64,000 nucleotides of DNA from Leptospira kirschneri serovar Cynopteri str. 3522 CT (GCF_000243695.2 NZ_AHMN02000022.1:1-64000); one strand, 5' to 3'. Positions 13,578 through 34,638 are shown, counted from the first letter of the stretch. Notes: generated from the sequence alone by a model not told the origin. Program-made: numbers and translations.

Positions 13578-14714
13578 TTATTTATTTCTTACTTCTTCGT
13601 AGAGTTTCCAGATACTCCAATCCTCGGGCTGAAAATCCAATTTGCTAAGAAATAACTGTCCCGGTTCCGCTTCGCAAACGATTCGATCATCTCCCGTTAA
13701 AAGAACACGTTCACATAAAATCGGAAGATTTTGACTTTTTTTTGCAGGCCCCCAAAGATGTACCTTTCCAGAATAACCGGACAAGAACTCATTTTTTTTA
13801 GATAACTTCCAAGGATTGATTTCTTTTCGACTAACGGTAAAAAGTTTTGTGATTACCGGTTTGGTTTTGGAAGAAAAATTGATTCTTCTTAGATGTAGTT
13901 TACCAATTTCTCCACCGATGTAATAAGCGCTTTCCCCATTTCCATAATATAGAATTGGACTGAGAATATCCTTATCTATCTTTTCCGCCGTTTTTTGGAA
14001 AGGATGAAACCAATATAAATTATAAGCACCCGCATTTCCTGAAAAAATTAAAAAAGAATTTCCCGAAGGATACATTAAAAAACGTGTTTTTAAATTAGGA
14101 AAAGGTGATACGATTTTTTCTTTTTGCAAAACAAGAATTGGTTTTCTAGGCTCGACCGTTTTTTCTTCGTAAAGATTATCATCAACGAAGTAATAAATTT
14201 TTGATCCATCAGGTAAAATAGATCCTCGACTTTTACAAGAGACCTGAGCACCTGCTTCATAAGAAAGACTAGAATCTTTTAAAGAAATAGCTACGTATCT
14301 ACAACCACCGGAAGCCTGCATCGTGTATTCAACCAAAGCATAATTCGCATTTTGAGAAAGGGAAAGATTAGAAGGAATCTGATCCAAACTCCTGGAATTA
14401 TTTTCTCCCGCCGCGAGATCCTGAAAGAAAATCTTTTGGTCTTCAGTCCAAACAAGTTTTAAGCGATCGTTTGAAAATTCTATGATCCGAGCGGAATCCG
14501 GAGCTTCCGCAGAAAGAAGTTCATCTCTATCCTTAGGAAATTGAAGTTTTTCCTTCAATCTTTCCGAAGCTTTTTCGTATTTTTCCTGTTCGACTAGTTC
14601 TTGAATTTCTTCGATAAAAGTTTCGTGACTACTTTTACAAAAATTAAAAAAGGAAATCGCAAATAAAGCTAGAATCGTATTTCTTTTTATAAAGACCTGT
14701 TTAAGAAAAAACAA
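13578..14714 (-). CDS. Putative lipoprotein, beta-propeller-like
   Basis: Secreted protein of unknown function. The segment [17 protein letters not shown] is a plausible spirochaetal lipoprotein signal with the acylated Cys at residue 26 if translation starts at the TTG at 14714. The frame is open upstream (ATG at 14819), which would give an unusually long leader. After the Cys a short helical region ([19 protein letters not shown]) is followed by repeated beta-strand patterns (for example [41 protein letters not shown]) suggesting a beta-propeller. Neither start has a clear ribosome site. Confidence 0.6.
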   Translation of the reverse strand: MFFLKQVFIKRNTILALFAISFFNFCKSSHETFIEEIQELVEQEKYEKASERLKEKLQFPKDRDELLSAEAPDSARIIEFSNDRLKLVWTEDQKIFFQDLAAGENNSRSLDQIPSNLSLSQNANYALVEYTMQASGGCRYVAISLKDSSLSYEAGAQVSCKSRGSILPDGSKIYYFVDDNLYEEKTVEPRKPILVLQKEKIVSPFPNLKTRFLMYPSGNSFLIFSGNAGAYNLYWFHPFQKTAEKIDKDILSPILYYGNGESAYYIGGEIGKLHLRRINFSSKTKPVITKLFTVSRKEINPWKLSKKNEFLSGYSGKVHLWGPAKKSQNLPILCERVLLTGDDRIVCEAEPGQLFLSKLDFQPEDWSIWKLYEEVRNK

Positions 14715-14919
14715 AATATTGCTGTTTTTTATCTTTTCATAAAAGAACAAATAGGTTCCAAAAAAAATTGCAAGAAAACAAGGTTCGATTTTATTTTTCA
14801 AGATAGTTTTAAACTTCATAATATACTGATAGTCCAACTCAGAAACTTTTTTTATTTTGTATGATAACGCGTTACGTTATTATACAAATTTCCGGGACAA
14901 TAAAAAATTTTTTCTAAGT

Positions 14920-15525
<606 letters not shown>

Positions 15526-15542
15526 AGAGTGCGTTGATTTAT

Positions 15543-16630
<1,088 letters not shown>

Positions 16631-16667
16631 AATTTTAATAAGTTTGCATATAAAAAATTCACAATGA

Positions 16668-18191
16668 ATGATTACTGGAATCCATAAAATGTTAAAAGAA
16701 ATCAATGAACCACACAGAACACTTTGCGGAGAAAGAATTCCATTTGAGAACATCCACGCGGTTTCCGTAAGTCTTCCACAACTGTCAGACGTAATTGGTT
16801 ACGAAGAAAAAAGAACAGAAACTCTTTCTAGATTGAAGTCCGGTTATCCTAGGTTTGTCGCACATTCTTATATAGCCAGAATTTTAGACTACAACAGAGA
16901 TACAAAAAAAATCAACACACCTCAGTTTATCGTTTCTTCCAAAAAAGCTGCAAACTGGATCGTACAAAAATTCTCCATTCAAAACTTTGAAATTATTGAA
17001 GACGAAGGAATTACAACCTTAGTCATTTCAGATTTAAAAGATTTAGAAAAAGAAATCCTTTCTTTCATTCAACACACTGGATGTCTTGCTTCTTCTAGAA
17101 TGGCGGAAGATTTTCTTTTAAAAAAAGGAATTCTACAAGAAATTTTTAGGGAGAAAGTTGAAAAAGAAAATCCGGTCGATAAAATTCTTTCTACTCTATC
17201 TTCTTTTTACGGAGATCTAAATCCTGAGATACTTCTTTCCGTTTCCGGAATGAACGGTGTCTATTCTGCTTTCGAATCTTTGAGCCAGATTCAGCGGAAA
17301 AAAGGAAAAACCATTTGGGTTCGTTTGGGTTGGTTATATGTTGATAATATTAGAATATTAGAAAAATATACAAAAGATTCTTATGTAATCCACAACGCTA
17401 CCGATCTGGAAGAATTGGAAAGATTTTTAAAACAAAATTCAGAACAAGTCGCTGGAATTATAACGGAATGTCCCACCAATCCACTTCTTTTGGTTCCGGA
17501 TTACGAAAAACTCAAATCTATTGTGGATCATTATAAAATTCCTTTGGTCGTGGATATTTCCGTGGCGGGATCGGCAATAATTAACATTCTTCCTTATGTA
17601 GATGTAGTCGTGGAAAGCCTGACCAAATTCGCCTGTGGAAACGGCGACCTTATGATGGGGGCCGTGGTATTGAATAAAAATTCAAGTTGGTTCTCCGAAA
17701 TTCTTCCGCTATGCAAAGAATGGATTGAAAAACCATATTTCAGAGACTGTGAAAGACTAGCTTATGAAATCAAAGATTATGAAAAAAGGGTTTTTAAAAT
17801 CAGTGAGAATGTTAAAAAACTTGCAGATTTTTTTTCAAAACAACCCGGTATTAAAAAAGTTTTTTGGACAGGGTCTGCAGATTCCTTTAAAAATTTCCAA
17901 AAAATTACCAGACTTCCAAATATACATTCTGGAGTTTTATCGATTGAACTTTCAACTCCATTAGAAAAATTTTATGATCGACTTACTTTATTAAAAGGAC
18001 CAAGTTTTGGCACCGAATTCACTCTCAACATGCTTTATGTTTATCTAGCTCATTACGATTTAGTAATTCAAGATGAAGGAAGAAAATTTTTAAAAGAAAA
18101 CGGGCTCGATCCGAATTTAATCCGAATTTCCGTTGGGACTGAAGATCCAGAGCTTTTAATTGAGGAGTATAAAAAGGCGTTGGAAGTTTAA
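16668..18191 (+). CDS. PLP-dependent enzyme of the Cys/Met metabolism family
   Basis: 507 residues, longer than typical cystathionine synthases/lyases (about 380-400) because of an N-terminal extension of about 170 residues. The fold-type I core has [19 protein letters not shown] and the Schiff-base Lys320 in [17 protein letters not shown], which fits the Cys/Met transsulfuration family. The extension ([13 protein letters not shown]...) may be a regulatory or substrate domain. The exact reaction is unknown; cystathionine gamma-synthase-like is the best guess. An alternative ATG lies at 16689. Confidence 0.75.
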   Translation: MITGIHKMLKEINEPHRTLCGERIPFENIHAVSVSLPQLSDVIGYEEKRTETLSRLKSGYPRFVAHSYIARILDYNRDTKKINTPQFIVSSKKAANWIVQKFSIQNFEIIEDEGITTLVISDLKDLEKEILSFIQHTGCLASSRMAEDFLLKKGILQEIFREKVEKENPVDKILSTLSSFYGDLNPEILLSVSGMNGVYSAFESLSQIQRKKGKTIWVRLGWLYVDNIRILEKYTKDSYVIHNATDLEELERFLKQNSEQVAGIITECPTNPLLLVPDYEKLKSIVDHYKIPLVVDISVAGSAIINILPYVDVVVESLTKFACGNGDLMMGAVVLNKNSSWFSEILPLCKEWIEKPYFRDCERLAYEIKDYEKRVFKISENVKKLADFFSKQPGIKKVFWTGSADSFKNFQKITRLPNIHSGVLSIELSTPLEKFYDRLTLLKGPSFGTEFTLNMLYVYLAHYDLVIQDEGRKFLKENGLDPNLIRISVGTEDPELLIEEYKKALEV

Positions 18192-18851
18192 GTAATCTTA
18201 ATATACTAATTTAAAGTATAGAATTTGTTTGTGGAAGTTAAAAGGAATCTAGATAAAATCCAAAAAAAATCGTCGTCTAATTAGATTTTTGCATAAAATC
18301 GCAGTTTGTAATCATTACAAAAATGGAAAAACTATTCTATACAGAAATTCCTTCAGCGTAAATTCAATACGAAGAAAAAAATTTTTACTATGAAACATGA
18401 AAATGTGGGAACTGCTGCTTTTTATAATCACAAAATTTTAGAACAATCATCTTTGAATCCTCAATAAAACATGTGAGTTCGTGGAGAAATCCATGATTCA
18501 TTTTTCTGAAATGTGGGAACTCTCACAAATCACGATTTTACGAATAAATTTTAAAATTGTAGGAACTACTACTTTTAAAAATTCTTTCTTGTTTCCTTAT
18601 GCTGAACTCACGTTAAATCTATAGGAGTTCCTATAGATTTTGTCTCCTTAGAAACGTCTAAACACATCTTTCATGATTTAAATCGTATGAGTTCCTACAA
18701 TTTTCAAAATGAAGGGGCTGTCCAAAACTTTAGAACAATCATTAGAATTGTTGAAAAATTCCATAGTGAAGATTCGTAAAATTGCTTCAATAAAATGCGG
18801 TAGTTCCCACATTTCACTTTTACGGAAAAATGAGCTTACATAAAAAATATT
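18192..18851. other. Repeat-rich intergenic region
   Basis: About 660 bases with no gene. It contains several units of the family carrying GTGGGAACTACTAC-type cores and TTATGCTGAACTCACGTT (about 18400-18620), then a TTTTGGAC-type fragment and a half copy of the MITE-like element (AGAATTGTTGAAAAATTCC at 18744-18762). Confidence 0.6.
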
Positions 18852-21014
<2,163 letters not shown>

Positions 21015-21036
21015 TCCAAATTAAATTTGTTCTATA

Positions 21037-22812
<1,776 letters not shown>

Positions 22813-22859
22813 CGTGGGAATCTAGTTGCGTAAACCCAAAGGAATTCTAAACTTTAAGT

Positions 22860-23405
<546 letters not shown>

Positions 23406-23454
23406 AAGTACTGAATTATAAAGTTTCAGAATGTTTTAAAATAGGAAACAAACC

Positions 23455-24114
23455 TTGAAAGACTTCTCCGATTTTTTTCGAAACCCTCACGTTTGGGATC
23501 GAGAAATTGTAGCGGTCGGAGGTGATCTTTCTCCCGAACGACTTTTATACGCTTATAAGAACGGTATTTTTCCCTGGTCGGACCAACCGATTCTTTGGTA
23601 CTGTTTGGACCCGAGAAGTATTTTCGATCTCAATAAACTACATGTTTCCAAACGATTAAAAAGAAAAATCAATCAAAAACGTTATACGATTACATTCAAT
23701 CGTGCATTTGAACAGGTGATGCGATGTTGCGCTTATCGTCCGGGCGAGGATACTTGGATCACGGATCTTTTTATCAAAAGCTACACCGAATTTCATAAAC
23801 TTGGTTATGCTCATTCTTTAGAAGTTTGGGACGAAAATGGAAAGTTAGGTGGAGGAGTTTATGGTATTGCAATTGGAAATTTTTTTGCCGGTGAATCTAT
23901 GTTTTCTTTCATTCCGGACTTTGGAAAAATAGGACTCTTTCATTTATTCGAAACTTTAAAAAAAGATCATTTTACTCTGTTTGATACTCAGCAACTCAAC
24001 CTAGTCACTCTAAGTCTTGGAGCTTATCAAATTCCTAAAAAAGAATATCTCAAACGATTAGAATCTGCCGTAGCTTCCGGGAAAAAATGGAATCCCTCCC
24101 ATTTCGTTCTTTAA
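23455..24114 (+). CDS. aat: Leucyl/phenylalanyl-tRNA-protein transferase
   Basis: Cytosolic N-end rule enzyme that adds Leu or Phe from aminoacyl-tRNA to proteins with N-terminal Arg or Lys. Family motifs are clear: [16 protein letters not shown] near the N terminus, [19 protein letters not shown] and [16 protein letters not shown]. At 219 residues it has normal length. It starts with TTG directly after AACC, without an obvious strong ribosome site. Confidence 0.95.
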   Translation: MKDFSDFFRNPHVWDREIVAVGGDLSPERLLYAYKNGIFPWSDQPILWYCLDPRSIFDLNKLHVSKRLKRKINQKRYTITFNRAFEQVMRCCAYRPGEDTWITDLFIKSYTEFHKLGYAHSLEVWDENGKLGGGVYGIAIGNFFAGESMFSFIPDFGKIGLFHLFETLKKDHFTLFDTQQLNLVTLSLGAYQIPKKEYLKRLESAVASGKKWNPSHFVL

Positions 24115-24188
24115 AAAACGTATTTACATTTTTACTGAGGATGTTGGAGTTCTCCAATCAATCATTCTATTCAATAGGAAATTTACAA

Positions 24189-24470
24189 ATGACCCTTTTT
24201 AAGAAAATTCTTATCCAACTTTTGATCGCCGCGATGGCTTTAACCGGATTCTCAGCACTCGTCGCAGAAGAAACTTCAGAGACCCCAAGTGAACAAACGG
24301 AAAGTTCGAAAGAAACTAAATCCGAGAAAAAAGGAAAGAAATCTAGGAAATCCAAAAAGTCAAAGAAAGCCAAGAAATCAAAAAAATCCAAAAAAGAAAA
24401 AGCAGAAAGTAAAAAAGAAGAAGCTGCTCCCGCTTCCGAGTCTTCTACTCCTGCAGGTGAAGAGCAATAA
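24189..24470 (+). CDS. Small exported Lys/Ser-rich protein
   Basis: 93 residues. A typical signal peptide (KKILIQLLIAAMALTGFSALVAEE, cleavage probably after VA) is followed by a low-complexity tail rich in Lys, Ser and Glu (repeated KKSKKAKKSKK). The highly basic exported domain may bind nucleic acid or polyanions, but function is unknown. A long frame begins upstream at 24087; the ATG at 24189 puts the signal peptide at the N terminus. A strong terminator follows. Confidence 0.7.
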   Translation: MTLFKKILIQLLIAAMALTGFSALVAEETSETPSEQTESSKETKSEKKGKKSRKSKKSKKAKKSKKSKKEKAESKKEEAAPASESSTPAGEEQ

Positions 24471-24479
24471 TATCTTCCC

Positions 24480-24512
24480 TCCGTCTATCTTTAAAAGATA
24501 GACGGACTTTTC
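24480..24512 (+). terminator. Intrinsic terminator after the Lys-rich gene
   Basis: Perfect 11-bp stem TCCGTCTATCT/AGATAGACGGA with a TTAAA loop, followed by CTTTTCCC. It is ten bases after the stop codon. Confidence 0.8.
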
Positions 24513-24647
24513 CCTTTCATCTTTTTGCAGCGCACCTTCTAAATCCCTTCCTAAAATTTGATTGACTCTTTTAATTTTTCTCTTAGTTTAATCAGCCTTT
24601 AAACTACCGAAATCGTTTCGGTAAAACTCACTTAAGAGGAATTGAAA

Positions 24648-26699
<2,052 letters not shown>

Positions 26700-26726
26700 G
26701 TCTTTTAAATTTAATTTTTTAAAAAA

Positions 26727-26762
26727 TAAAAGCTCGGAGTTTTTTACTTCGAGCTTTTTTAT
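26727..26762. terminator. Bidirectional terminator between convergent genes
   Basis: Inverted repeat AAAAGCTCG/CGAGCTTTT with a loop of about 14 bases and T-runs on both strands. It is located between the acyl-CoA ligase stop and the metallo-beta-lactamase-fold gene. Confidence 0.75.
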
Positions 26763-26796
26763 TATGCGAAATAAAAATTAAAAAACACATCCATTT

Positions 26797-27644
26797 TTAA
26801 AAAGAATCAAGAACACGAATTCCGGGAGTAATTTCTTCTCCTTGCTGCAAAATGGAAGGATCGTGTAACGTAAGAATTCTTGTTCCTTTATCGTTTAAGA
26901 TTCGGATATATTCTATAAAATCACGATTCCGTTTTAAAGAAAAAGCGGCTTCTTTAGAAAGACCGATTCCATTTTTACATTCCTCGGTAAAATAACATTC
27001 ATCACCTGTAAATAAAATTTGTAATCCAGAAGGAGAAATCCATTCCAAAGCTTGAGATCCAGGAGTATGTCCGCCTGTAAATAAAATTTGTAATCCCGGT
27101 AAAAGTGAATAAGTTCCATCAAACGAATGAATACGTTTCGCCTTTATTAAAGAATTTAAATATAGAGATTGATTAGAAAAGTAGGACTGCTTTTCTAAAA
27201 GATCCAAATCGTGATTTTGTATGTGTAAAACCGCGGAAGGAAAAAGGAAAATTCCTCCTGCATGATCGAAATGAAAATGTGTAAGTACTATATCCGTAAT
27301 TTCTTTCGGATCAATTCCGCATTTTTTGATTAGGCGATCCGGACTTTCAAAATTTGAAAAACCAAATTTCTTTTTGTAAAATTCATTTAAAAAACCTGAA
27401 TCCACTAAAATATTTTTTCCAGGAATTCGAATCAGATAAAATAGATAAACAATTTCGCGGTTTCCTTTATCTTCTTCTACGTTTAAAAATCGGTCCGGAT
27501 ACAAACTTCTCCCATAAACAAACACATAAAGACCAAAACTCGATTTACAATTTTTACGGTCCGCAATTTTCAAACGATTTGTATCTTGATTTTTTGAAAT
27601 ACAATTTAGGATCGAAAAAACCAAAAATCCGAAAATAAAATTTT

Positions 27645-27648
<4 letters not shown>
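26797..27648 (-). CDS. Metallo-beta-lactamase-fold lipoprotein, AHL-lactonase-like
   Basis: 283 residues. The N terminus [15 protein letters not shown] is a lipoprotein signal with Cys at about residue 16. The body has the MBL metal motifs HFHFDHAGG (HxHxDH), the later GGHTPGS His and FTGDECYF Asp, and a C-terminal LHDPS His. This order matches the N-acyl-homoserine-lactonase branch of MBL hydrolases, but substrate is unproven and most such proteins are not lactonases. It overlaps the upstream gene by four bases and is last in a minus-strand lipoprotein cluster. Confidence 0.82.
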
Positions 27649-28688
<1,040 letters not shown>

Positions 28689-28696
28689 AAACCTGA

Positions 28697-30244
28697 TTAC
28701 TTAAAGTTGAGTTTATACCAATTCAACCACTCGTTCCGAGAATGGAAGTTCTTTCCTGTAATCGATGAAAGAGAAAACATTAAAAGTTTAAAACTTACTT
28801 CCTCGTTTTCCTCCAAAATTTTAATCAAAATAGGAACACTATCACGTTCCTTTCTTTTTCCGAGCTCAGAAATCGCAGCTTGTTGTAAAGAAACGTTTTT
28901 CTTTTGTGCAAAGTTTTCTAAAACTTTGCGAGACTCCTCCCCTGGTATCGAAGCAATTGCAGAAACTACAGCAAAAGACGAATCTGGATTTTTTTCTGCG
29001 AGCGCTATCAAGGTAGAAAGCGCTTTTGGAGATCCTAAAAATCCAAGCGCTTCGATAGCCAACGAAGAAAGTTTTGGATCTTTGGATTTTGATGCTGCAA
29101 TTAAATCATCTAAAGTTTCCATTGCTTGTAAAATTCCCAAAGACCAAACCGCTCCGTATCTACCCTCTCCTTCCGATTCCTTAAGAACATTCAATAAAAC
29201 TGGAATACTTTTTTTATCTCCTAAATAACCTAAGGATCTTCCGATCATTTCACGATCGGGTAATCGAGAATTTATAAAACTTTTTTCAATTGATAAACGC
29301 GCCGATTTAAAACCAATTCTACCTAAAACCAAAGCGGCCGGCGCAACCGAGTTTGGCTCATTCTCCTCAAGAATTTTTAAAACCATAGGCCCGGTTTTAG
29401 AGGAAGGAATTTCCGAAAGGACGTTTACCGCCCGATAACGAATGTCTCGATTTTTATGTTTTAAAATCGGAATCGTAGATACGATCGCAGCCGGACTTTT
29501 AATCTCAATCAATGCGATCATGGAATTCTCACTTCCTTTATCAAAATCTCCCGCCAACCCTCGAACTAAAATAGGAATCGATTTTTTGCTCGAAATCCTT
29601 CCCAGAGCAAGATAAGTTGCGGCTAACGTAGGAGATGGTTCTACCGTTTTTGCAAGCTCTATCAGATAAGATTCCGCAGAATAAACTTTAAGTTTTCCTA
29701 AAGCCATTGCATACGTTTTTGCAATTTTAGGATCTTGATTTTTACGAGCTAAATTAAGAATCGCTTTTCCGGCAGAATTGGCTCCCATACGAACCAAGGT
29801 ATCAACGGCAATCAGTCTCAAAGTATGATCCTGAGATTGTAAAAAAGGAAGAATAGTATTAGCACAAGAAGGATCTCCCATTCTTGCAAGAGCTTCCAGT
29901 AAAATTTCCGGAGCCACTCCAGAATCTTTAGAAAATAATTTTATGATTTCCGGAATAGAAATTTTATCTTTCCAGGTTCCGAGAGCAATCGCAGCCGTAC
30001 CTTTAACCGCGGGATTGACATCGTTTTTGAGTAAATTCCGAATTTTGTTCAAAGAAGGTTTATGCATTCTATTAGAAATTTCTAAAATAGCTTGCGCTCT
30101 AACCTGTGGGTTTTCGGAATTTAATTCTTCTTGGACTTGTTCTAATGGAATTTCCTTTTTTTCTTCTGGGACCGGTAACATTTCAGGTCTCGGTGGTCCC
30201 CCACAATTCCATAGAATTAATATACAAATTGAAAATAATCGCAT
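28697..30244 (-). CDS. HEAT-repeat lipoprotein
   Basis: 515 residues. The leader [19 protein letters not shown] has a lipobox-like LWNC with Cys at about residue 14. The rest is about a dozen HEAT/PBS-lyase-type repeats (for example [59 protein letters not shown]), forming a solenoid for protein-protein contact. It is anchored at a membrane face outside the cytosol. It lies in a same-strand cluster with gaps of 8 and 25 bases on either side. Confidence 0.85.
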   Translation of the reverse strand: MRLFSICILILWNCGGPPRPEMLPVPEEKKEIPLEQVQEELNSENPQVRAQAILEISNRMHKPSLNKIRNLLKNDVNPAVKGTAAIALGTWKDKISIPEIIKLFSKDSGVAPEILLEALARMGDPSCANTILPFLQSQDHTLRLIAVDTLVRMGANSAGKAILNLARKNQDPKIAKTYAMALGKLKVYSAESYLIELAKTVEPSPTLAATYLALGRISSKKSIPILVRGLAGDFDKGSENSMIALIEIKSPAAIVSTIPILKHKNRDIRYRAVNVLSEIPSSKTGPMVLKILEENEPNSVAPAALVLGRIGFKSARLSIEKSFINSRLPDREMIGRSLGYLGDKKSIPVLLNVLKESEGEGRYGAVWSLGILQAMETLDDLIAASKSKDPKLSSLAIEALGFLGSPKALSTLIALAEKNPDSSFAVVSAIASIPGEESRKVLENFAQKKNVSLQQAAISELGKRKERDSVPILIKILEENEEVSFKLLMFSLSSITGKNFHSRNEWLNWYKLNFK

Positions 30245-30269
30245 AGAACTCTCTCTTAAATATTTTAAA

Positions 30270-30959
30270 TTAAAAATCTGGAATCTGGCTTTGAACCTGT
30301 TTTAATTCCGAAAGTTCTTTTTTCCAATCTTCTAAATCCTGATACGCTGTTTCAACTTGGTCTGACTCTAATCTTCCTTCTTGAATCGTATATTCAATTA
30401 ATTGAATTCTTGATTCTAATTCTTCGATTCGATATTGGAAATAAGCGTGTTGTTCCTTTGGATCTACATTTGGTCGAGGAGAAGGTTCTTCAGGTGTTTT
30501 TCCTGGTTCTGCGTATTTTGCTAAAGAATATATAATCGCATTTTTGGTTTCTATATCCGTAAAAGTATCTAACCTTTCTCTTGCTTTCTTTTCTTCTACT
30601 TCCGTCAACGGAGGTCGAAACTCCGAAGGAATATATAAATTTTTAGGGTATCTTGCTATAAAGTCTGTCCATTCTTTGCGAATTTGCTCTTTTTCTTCAG
30701 GAGTTTTTTTAGGATGGAATGCTTCCGGCCAAAGTTTTTTCGCCTGAACTTCCAAATCTGGATCTTCATTAAAAGGATGAGGCGCATCCAGATAATAAGG
30801 ATCCATTTCCGAATAATATTTTGTTTTTAAGATAACTTTGTTTTCTTCCGCAATCGAAACGATTTGTTTTTTTGAATTTTCAGGCCAAAAAATTAAGAAC
30901 AATATTAAAAATGCCGCAAGTATAGAAATTATAAAAATATATTCTTTTTTGAATTTCAT
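30270..30959 (-). CDS. Membrane-anchored coiled-coil protein of unknown function
   Basis: 229 residues. An N-terminal signal anchor ([19 protein letters not shown]) precedes a hydrophilic region. The C terminus ([20 protein letters not shown]...[18 protein letters not shown]) is predicted coiled coil. No family is recognised. It is the first gene of the minus-strand cluster that continues with the HEAT-repeat lipoprotein; the promoter is probably in the gap above 30960. Confidence 0.65.
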   Translation of the reverse strand: MKFKKEYIFIISILAAFLILFLIFWPENSKKQIVSIAEENKVILKTKYYSEMDPYYLDAPHPFNEDPDLEVQAKKLWPEAFHPKKTPEEKEQIRKEWTDFIARYPKNLYIPSEFRPPLTEVEEKKARERLDTFTDIETKNAIIYSLAKYAEPGKTPEEPSPRPNVDPKEQHAYFQYRIEELESRIQLIEYTIQEGRLESDQVETAYQDLEDWKKELSELKQVQSQIPDF

Positions 30960-31103
30960 AAATAACTCCCCAAATAATTAAAGATCACATATCATTGGCA
31001 ATCTTCAATTACGCTCTCCTGTTACTTTAGATAACCTGCATGAATGAGTTTTCCATTCTTAATAAAATTCGCATAATATCAATTTAATGAAAAAATCCGG
31101 TTT

Positions 31104-31198
31104 TACTGAGTTCTACAAAACTTAAACACCATGAATTTTTATTACAAAACATTGTTTGAATACAAAAGATCAGGGCTCTGTTATATAGTTCTGAGTAA
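31104..31198 (+). repeat. Approximately 90-bp interspersed repeat, copy 3
   Basis: Diverged copy: ACTGAGTTCTACAAAACTTAA, TTTTTATTACAAAACATT, then TGTTATATAGTTCTGAGTAA. It lies between the start of the coiled-coil gene and the end of the SGNH gene. Confidence 0.55.
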
Positions 31199-31241
31199 AA
31201 CCTATATATCTATATATCTTTGGATTTCATAGAGATCCCGC

Positions 31242-32516
31242 TTAAGTAAAAACCTGAAGAATCCAAGAAATATATATTCCAATCGTATATTCCTTTAGAT
31301 ATCTCTTTAGATCGATCGGATCTCTATTTAAACTATCGTAATACCAAGCTGTATATTCACTAACTTGAGGAATGCTAAAACCATAATGAGAATTTATGGC
31401 TTTAATTAACTCATTTGCAAAAACTGCATGTCCATACATGTTAGGATGTACACCGTCCAAGCTAAAAATTCCAGGTTGTCCTGGTAAAGGCCAACTTGCA
31501 CGAGCATTACCCGGACTCCAACCACTAGGGCTTTCTATACGACGTCCGTTTTCTTTCAAATCGTCAAAGACTACTTTTAAATCCGCAACCGCAAACCCCA
31601 TCGCTGCACCTTGAGCTTTGATTTCATCGTTCATCATGCTTAAGTAACTTGTAATCTGACTAACTTCTCTCGAATCTAAAACTTGACCTTCATGAGCTAC
31701 GTAGCTACGGTAAAACGCTTTTAATCCTGTTAAATTCCCTCTTCCTTTGAAATCTCTATGTCGATCCAAAAAGAAAAGCGTAGTTACATTCGGAATTGTA
31801 AACAACACTCCTCCTTTGATGCTCCCAATAGCTGCCAAACGTTTCATTACTTCACGAATGTCCTTCTTATATCGTGTTTCATCTAAACAAGACGTAGAAG
31901 TTGTAAGTACAGTGCAAAGCACGTGATTGCCTGCCGCGGTTCCAAAAACAAAGGTAGGTTTTACCTTCTCCATAATTTCTATTTGAGTACCAGAATCGCG
32001 AAGACCAAATCGATGAAACTTATTAGGAGTTTGACAATCTTTAACTTTCACCCAACGATAAGTAGGCCAAAACCAACTCCACCAATTCCACTCTCTCTTC
32101 CATTTCATCGCGGTAATATCTTTACACTTTCCCGAAGTTCTTAAAACGGAACTATATTCGGCTCCTGTAATTCCTACATTTGTAGGAAGATCTACGGTAG
32201 AAACGTTTCCTCCTATCAAAGAACCTACAATACAAAAGAGCCCACAATCTCCTTGCAGAACACTCTCAAAATTTATCCAAGGTCCTTTAAGAACGTTATA
32301 CGAAACCGAAGAACCGGCCTGCTTACTGACCAATACAGGATAAGCCCAACCTTGGGTTTTTTCCTCTACGGTAGCGCCAAAAAAACCTTGGCTTAAAGAA
32401 TCACCGATAACTCCAGGTCTTGCAAAAAGTTCGGCTTGTGATTGAGCCGCTAAACTTACGACCTCAAAAACAAACGAAAACAGAAAAACCATAAACCATT
32501 TTATCTTTCTAAACAT
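31242..32516 (-). CDS. Exported SGNH/GDSL hydrolase
   Basis: 424 residues. A signal peptide ([21 protein letters not shown]) leads to block [14 protein letters not shown] with the nucleophile Ser. The catalytic Asp/His pair is in [10 protein letters not shown] near the C terminus, and TAAGNHVLC may supply the block III Asn. It is a probable secreted esterase or lipase; substrate unknown. The start at 32516 is chosen because AAGGAG lies eight bases upstream, while the ATG at 32522 is only two bases from it. Confidence 0.85.
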   Translation of the reverse strand: MFRKIKWFMVFLFSFVFEVVSLAAQSQAELFARPGVIGDSLSQGFFGATVEEKTQGWAYPVLVSKQAGSSVSYNVLKGPWINFESVLQGDCGLFCIVGSLIGGNVSTVDLPTNVGITGAEYSSVLRTSGKCKDITAMKWKREWNWWSWFWPTYRWVKVKDCQTPNKFHRFGLRDSGTQIEIMEKVKPTFVFGTAAGNHVLCTVLTTSTSCLDETRYKKDIREVMKRLAAIGSIKGGVLFTIPNVTTLFFLDRHRDFKGRGNLTGLKAFYRSYVAHEGQVLDSREVSQITSYLSMMNDEIKAQGAAMGFAVADLKVVFDDLKENGRRIESPSGWSPGNARASWPLPGQPGIFSLDGVHPNMYGHAVFANELIKAINSHYGFSIPQVSEYTAWYYDSLNRDPIDLKRYLKEYTIGIYISWILQVFT

Positions 32517-32522
32517 TTGCAT

Positions 32523-33237
32523 TTCTCCTTATTAGAGTCCGGATAACCCACTCGTTTTAAGAAAAAAACTTATCCTTTGATCATCCATAACCCTTGTTTT
32601 TTTTTATAATAACACTAATAATAAAAAAAGATTCGTCAATAGGATTTATAAAACGTGTTATAAAAAAATAATTTTTTTCTATATATGCCACAAAAGTAAT
32701 AGAGTTAAATCCATTGAGCAATAAATACTTTAGAATATAATATTAAATTAATAAATGAACATTATACTAAAGAAATATATATTACTTAAGAATATGTAAT
32801 GTTTTTATTAATTTAACGCGAATCTGATTTTTCTTATTTGGTTTGAAATTCTGTTGAACTAAGTCAGGAGCAACTCGATTTCCATGATTAGAATCTGTCG
32901 TGGCGACTCAAAAACGTTTCTCTTGTTTTCTTTGAATTACGCAAAGTTTCATGACTTTTCTTACAATTGTCTATTTAATGAATTCTAACAACCCAGGAGT
33001 GTATTTCAAATTCATACTGCTTTGTTTAATTCTGCTACTTGTAGATCGTAAACAAGCCTGAAGGCGTTCGATTTACTGTTTGTTCTTTAAACTCTGATGA
33101 GTATTTTACTCATTTCACCTTACCTCATTTGCTGAAAAATAGGTGGTGTCCGTTTTTAAATCGTTAGGCCAAAGTAAAAAATATCGGATATTTTTTTATA
33201 TAAAACTTTAAATAATGTTACGTTTCAAAAAGAAATT
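32523..33237. other. A+T-rich intergenic region
   Basis: About 715 bases in which no gene, RNA or member of the recurring repeat families was recognised. The part from about 32820 to 33120 is less A+T-rich (for example GTCGTGGCGACTC, AAGCCTGAAGGCG) and could be an old gene remnant, but no continuous frame is visible. Confidence 0.4.
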
Positions 33238-33266
33238 AAAAAGCCGGAAAAAACTTCCGGCTTTTT
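33238..33266. terminator. Intrinsic terminator downstream of the lipoprotein gene
   Basis: Inverted repeat AAAAAGCCGGAA/TTCCGGCTTTTT with a five-base loop. It can work in either direction and lies about 80 bases after the stop of the minus-strand lipoprotein gene. Confidence 0.75.
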
Positions 33267-33349
33267 AATGAGACAAATTGAAAAATTTTTATTTTAATCT
33301 ATACTTTTCTAATTCCCATACTACGAATTTATTTCTATATAAATTGAAA

Positions 33350-33946
33350 TTAAAGTTTTTGTAAAATTCCAGTCGCTGCCGAATCTTCGATTTGTGTCCC
33401 CGCAACTCCACCGGATGAATTTCCACAATAAACTCCGCTAGAATTAGCAATGAGGTTAATTTTAAATTTATCTCCAGCATTTGCATTAAAAATATTAAAA
33501 GATCCAGTTTCATCACTTCCACTTACGGGATCTAAATTAAAACTATTTAAATAAACTGCAAGATGTCTTTCATTAGAAAGTGTCGAAGTCCCGCATTTAA
33601 TTTTAGTATAACCACTTTTCATAGAACCTACTTTATATCTACCGCTCTTCTGAATCGTAATTTCCGCAAATCCTTTATCCATACCACAAATTGTGATCGG
33701 TCTATCTCCTGAATATGAATAAATCACTTCAATATCATCAGAAGAAAAGGATGCAATTTTTCTTGCGATCGCTACATCTGCACCACATCTCGGAGTGACA
33801 ATATTATAAAACTGAACAAGGCTCATGATCTCTTCTTCAGATAAATCTTTAAACGGATCTTTTGGCCCTTCTTGATCTTGTTTACATTGTAGTAACAAAA
33901 GAATTAAAATAAATATTTTTAAAACGAAATAAGAATATCGATACAT
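33350..33946 (-). CDS. Lipoprotein of unknown function
   Basis: 198 residues from the ATG at 33946, which puts the signal FVLKIFILILLLLQCKQD at the N terminus (an upstream ATG at 33979 is possible). Acylated Cys is near residue 21. The mature protein has four scattered cysteines that could form disulfides and predicted beta structure (ITICGMDKGFAEITIQKSGRY). It has no recognised family. A convergent-type terminator follows. The mature domain opens with EEIMSLVQFYNIVTPRCGAD. Confidence 0.7.
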   Translation of the reverse strand: MYRYSYFVLKIFILILLLLQCKQDQEGPKDPFKDLSEEEIMSLVQFYNIVTPRCGADVAIARKIASFSSDDIEVIYSYSGDRPITICGMDKGFAEITIQKSGRYKVGSMKSGYTKIKCGTSTLSNERHLAVYLNSFNLDPVSGSDETGSFNIFNANAGDKFKINLIANSSGVYCGNSSGGVAGTQIEDSAATGILQKL

Positions 33947-34042
33947 AACGTTATTTTTTATGAAATTATACACAGTCAATTTAAATTGAATATAGGATTT
34001 AAATATTTTTAGAAATCAGAAGATTGAGTATAACGTTTCGTT

Positions 34043-34138
34043 TTACTGATCTCTATAAAATTAAGTACCGTTAATTCTATCGCAAAAAGCTGATTCTATG
34101 TAAAATATTAGGTACTTTATTATATAGTTATGAGTAGC
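34043..34138 (+). repeat. Approximately 90-bp interspersed repeat, copy 4
   Basis: Clear copy: ACTGATCTCTATAAAATTAA, GTACCGTTAATTCTATCGCA, TGTAAAATATTAGGTACTTT and TTATATAGTTATGAGTA. Confidence 0.7.
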
Positions 34139-34273
34139 AAAAATAGAATTTTATATACTTAAAAAATTATTTCCAATCTTTTTACACAGAATTTACATTC
34201 ATCAGTAAAAAACAAATTTTTGATCTCAGACTAGTTATATTAAATTTATTGAAAAATTCAATATCACATGACC

Positions 34274-34361
34274 GATCCCTATATAATAGAGCCACGAATC
34301 TATATCACAAAACCAGTTTGAGTGTAAAATATTAGATATTTTATTATATAATTATTAGTAG
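34274..34361 (+). repeat. Approximately 90-bp interspersed repeat, copy 5 (degenerate)
   Basis: 5' end eroded; TCACAAAACCAGTTTGAGTG, TAAAATATTAGATATTTTAT and ATATAATTATTAGTA keep the block order. Confidence 0.5.
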
Positions 34362-34549
34362 AAAAACTACATCGTCTATTCGGTTTAAAAGTTGTGCCAA
34401 AACCTCAAAAAACATAAACGACGATCTTCTAGAAATTTCTAACAAAATGCAGGAACTCTTACAAAAATCGTTATATCTGAACGTTTATGAACTTTCTAAT
34501 AGTTTCCATTATCAAATCTTTGTAATCTTTATATTTAGGAGCAGGTTCT

Positions 34550-34638
34550 TACTGATCTCTATCAAATTGAGTACCGTAAATTTTATTGCAAAAACCTGTT
34601 TCAGCGCAAAAGACTGGGTATTTTATAGTTCTGAGTAG
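34550..34638 (+). repeat. Approximately 90-bp interspersed repeat, copy 6
   Basis: ACTGATCTCTATCAAATTGA, GTACCGTAAATTTTATTGCA, AAAACCTGTTTCAGCGCAAA, then TTTTATAGTTCTGAGTAG. Confidence 0.65.

Noticed and set aside
24087..24188. Upstream extension of the Lys-rich exported protein
   Set aside because: It would put 34 extra residues in front of the signal peptide and overlap aat.
33289..33522. 77-codon minus-strand frame overlapping the end of the lipoprotein gene
   Set aside because: It is in another frame of a well-supported lipoprotein gene and lacks a ribosome site.
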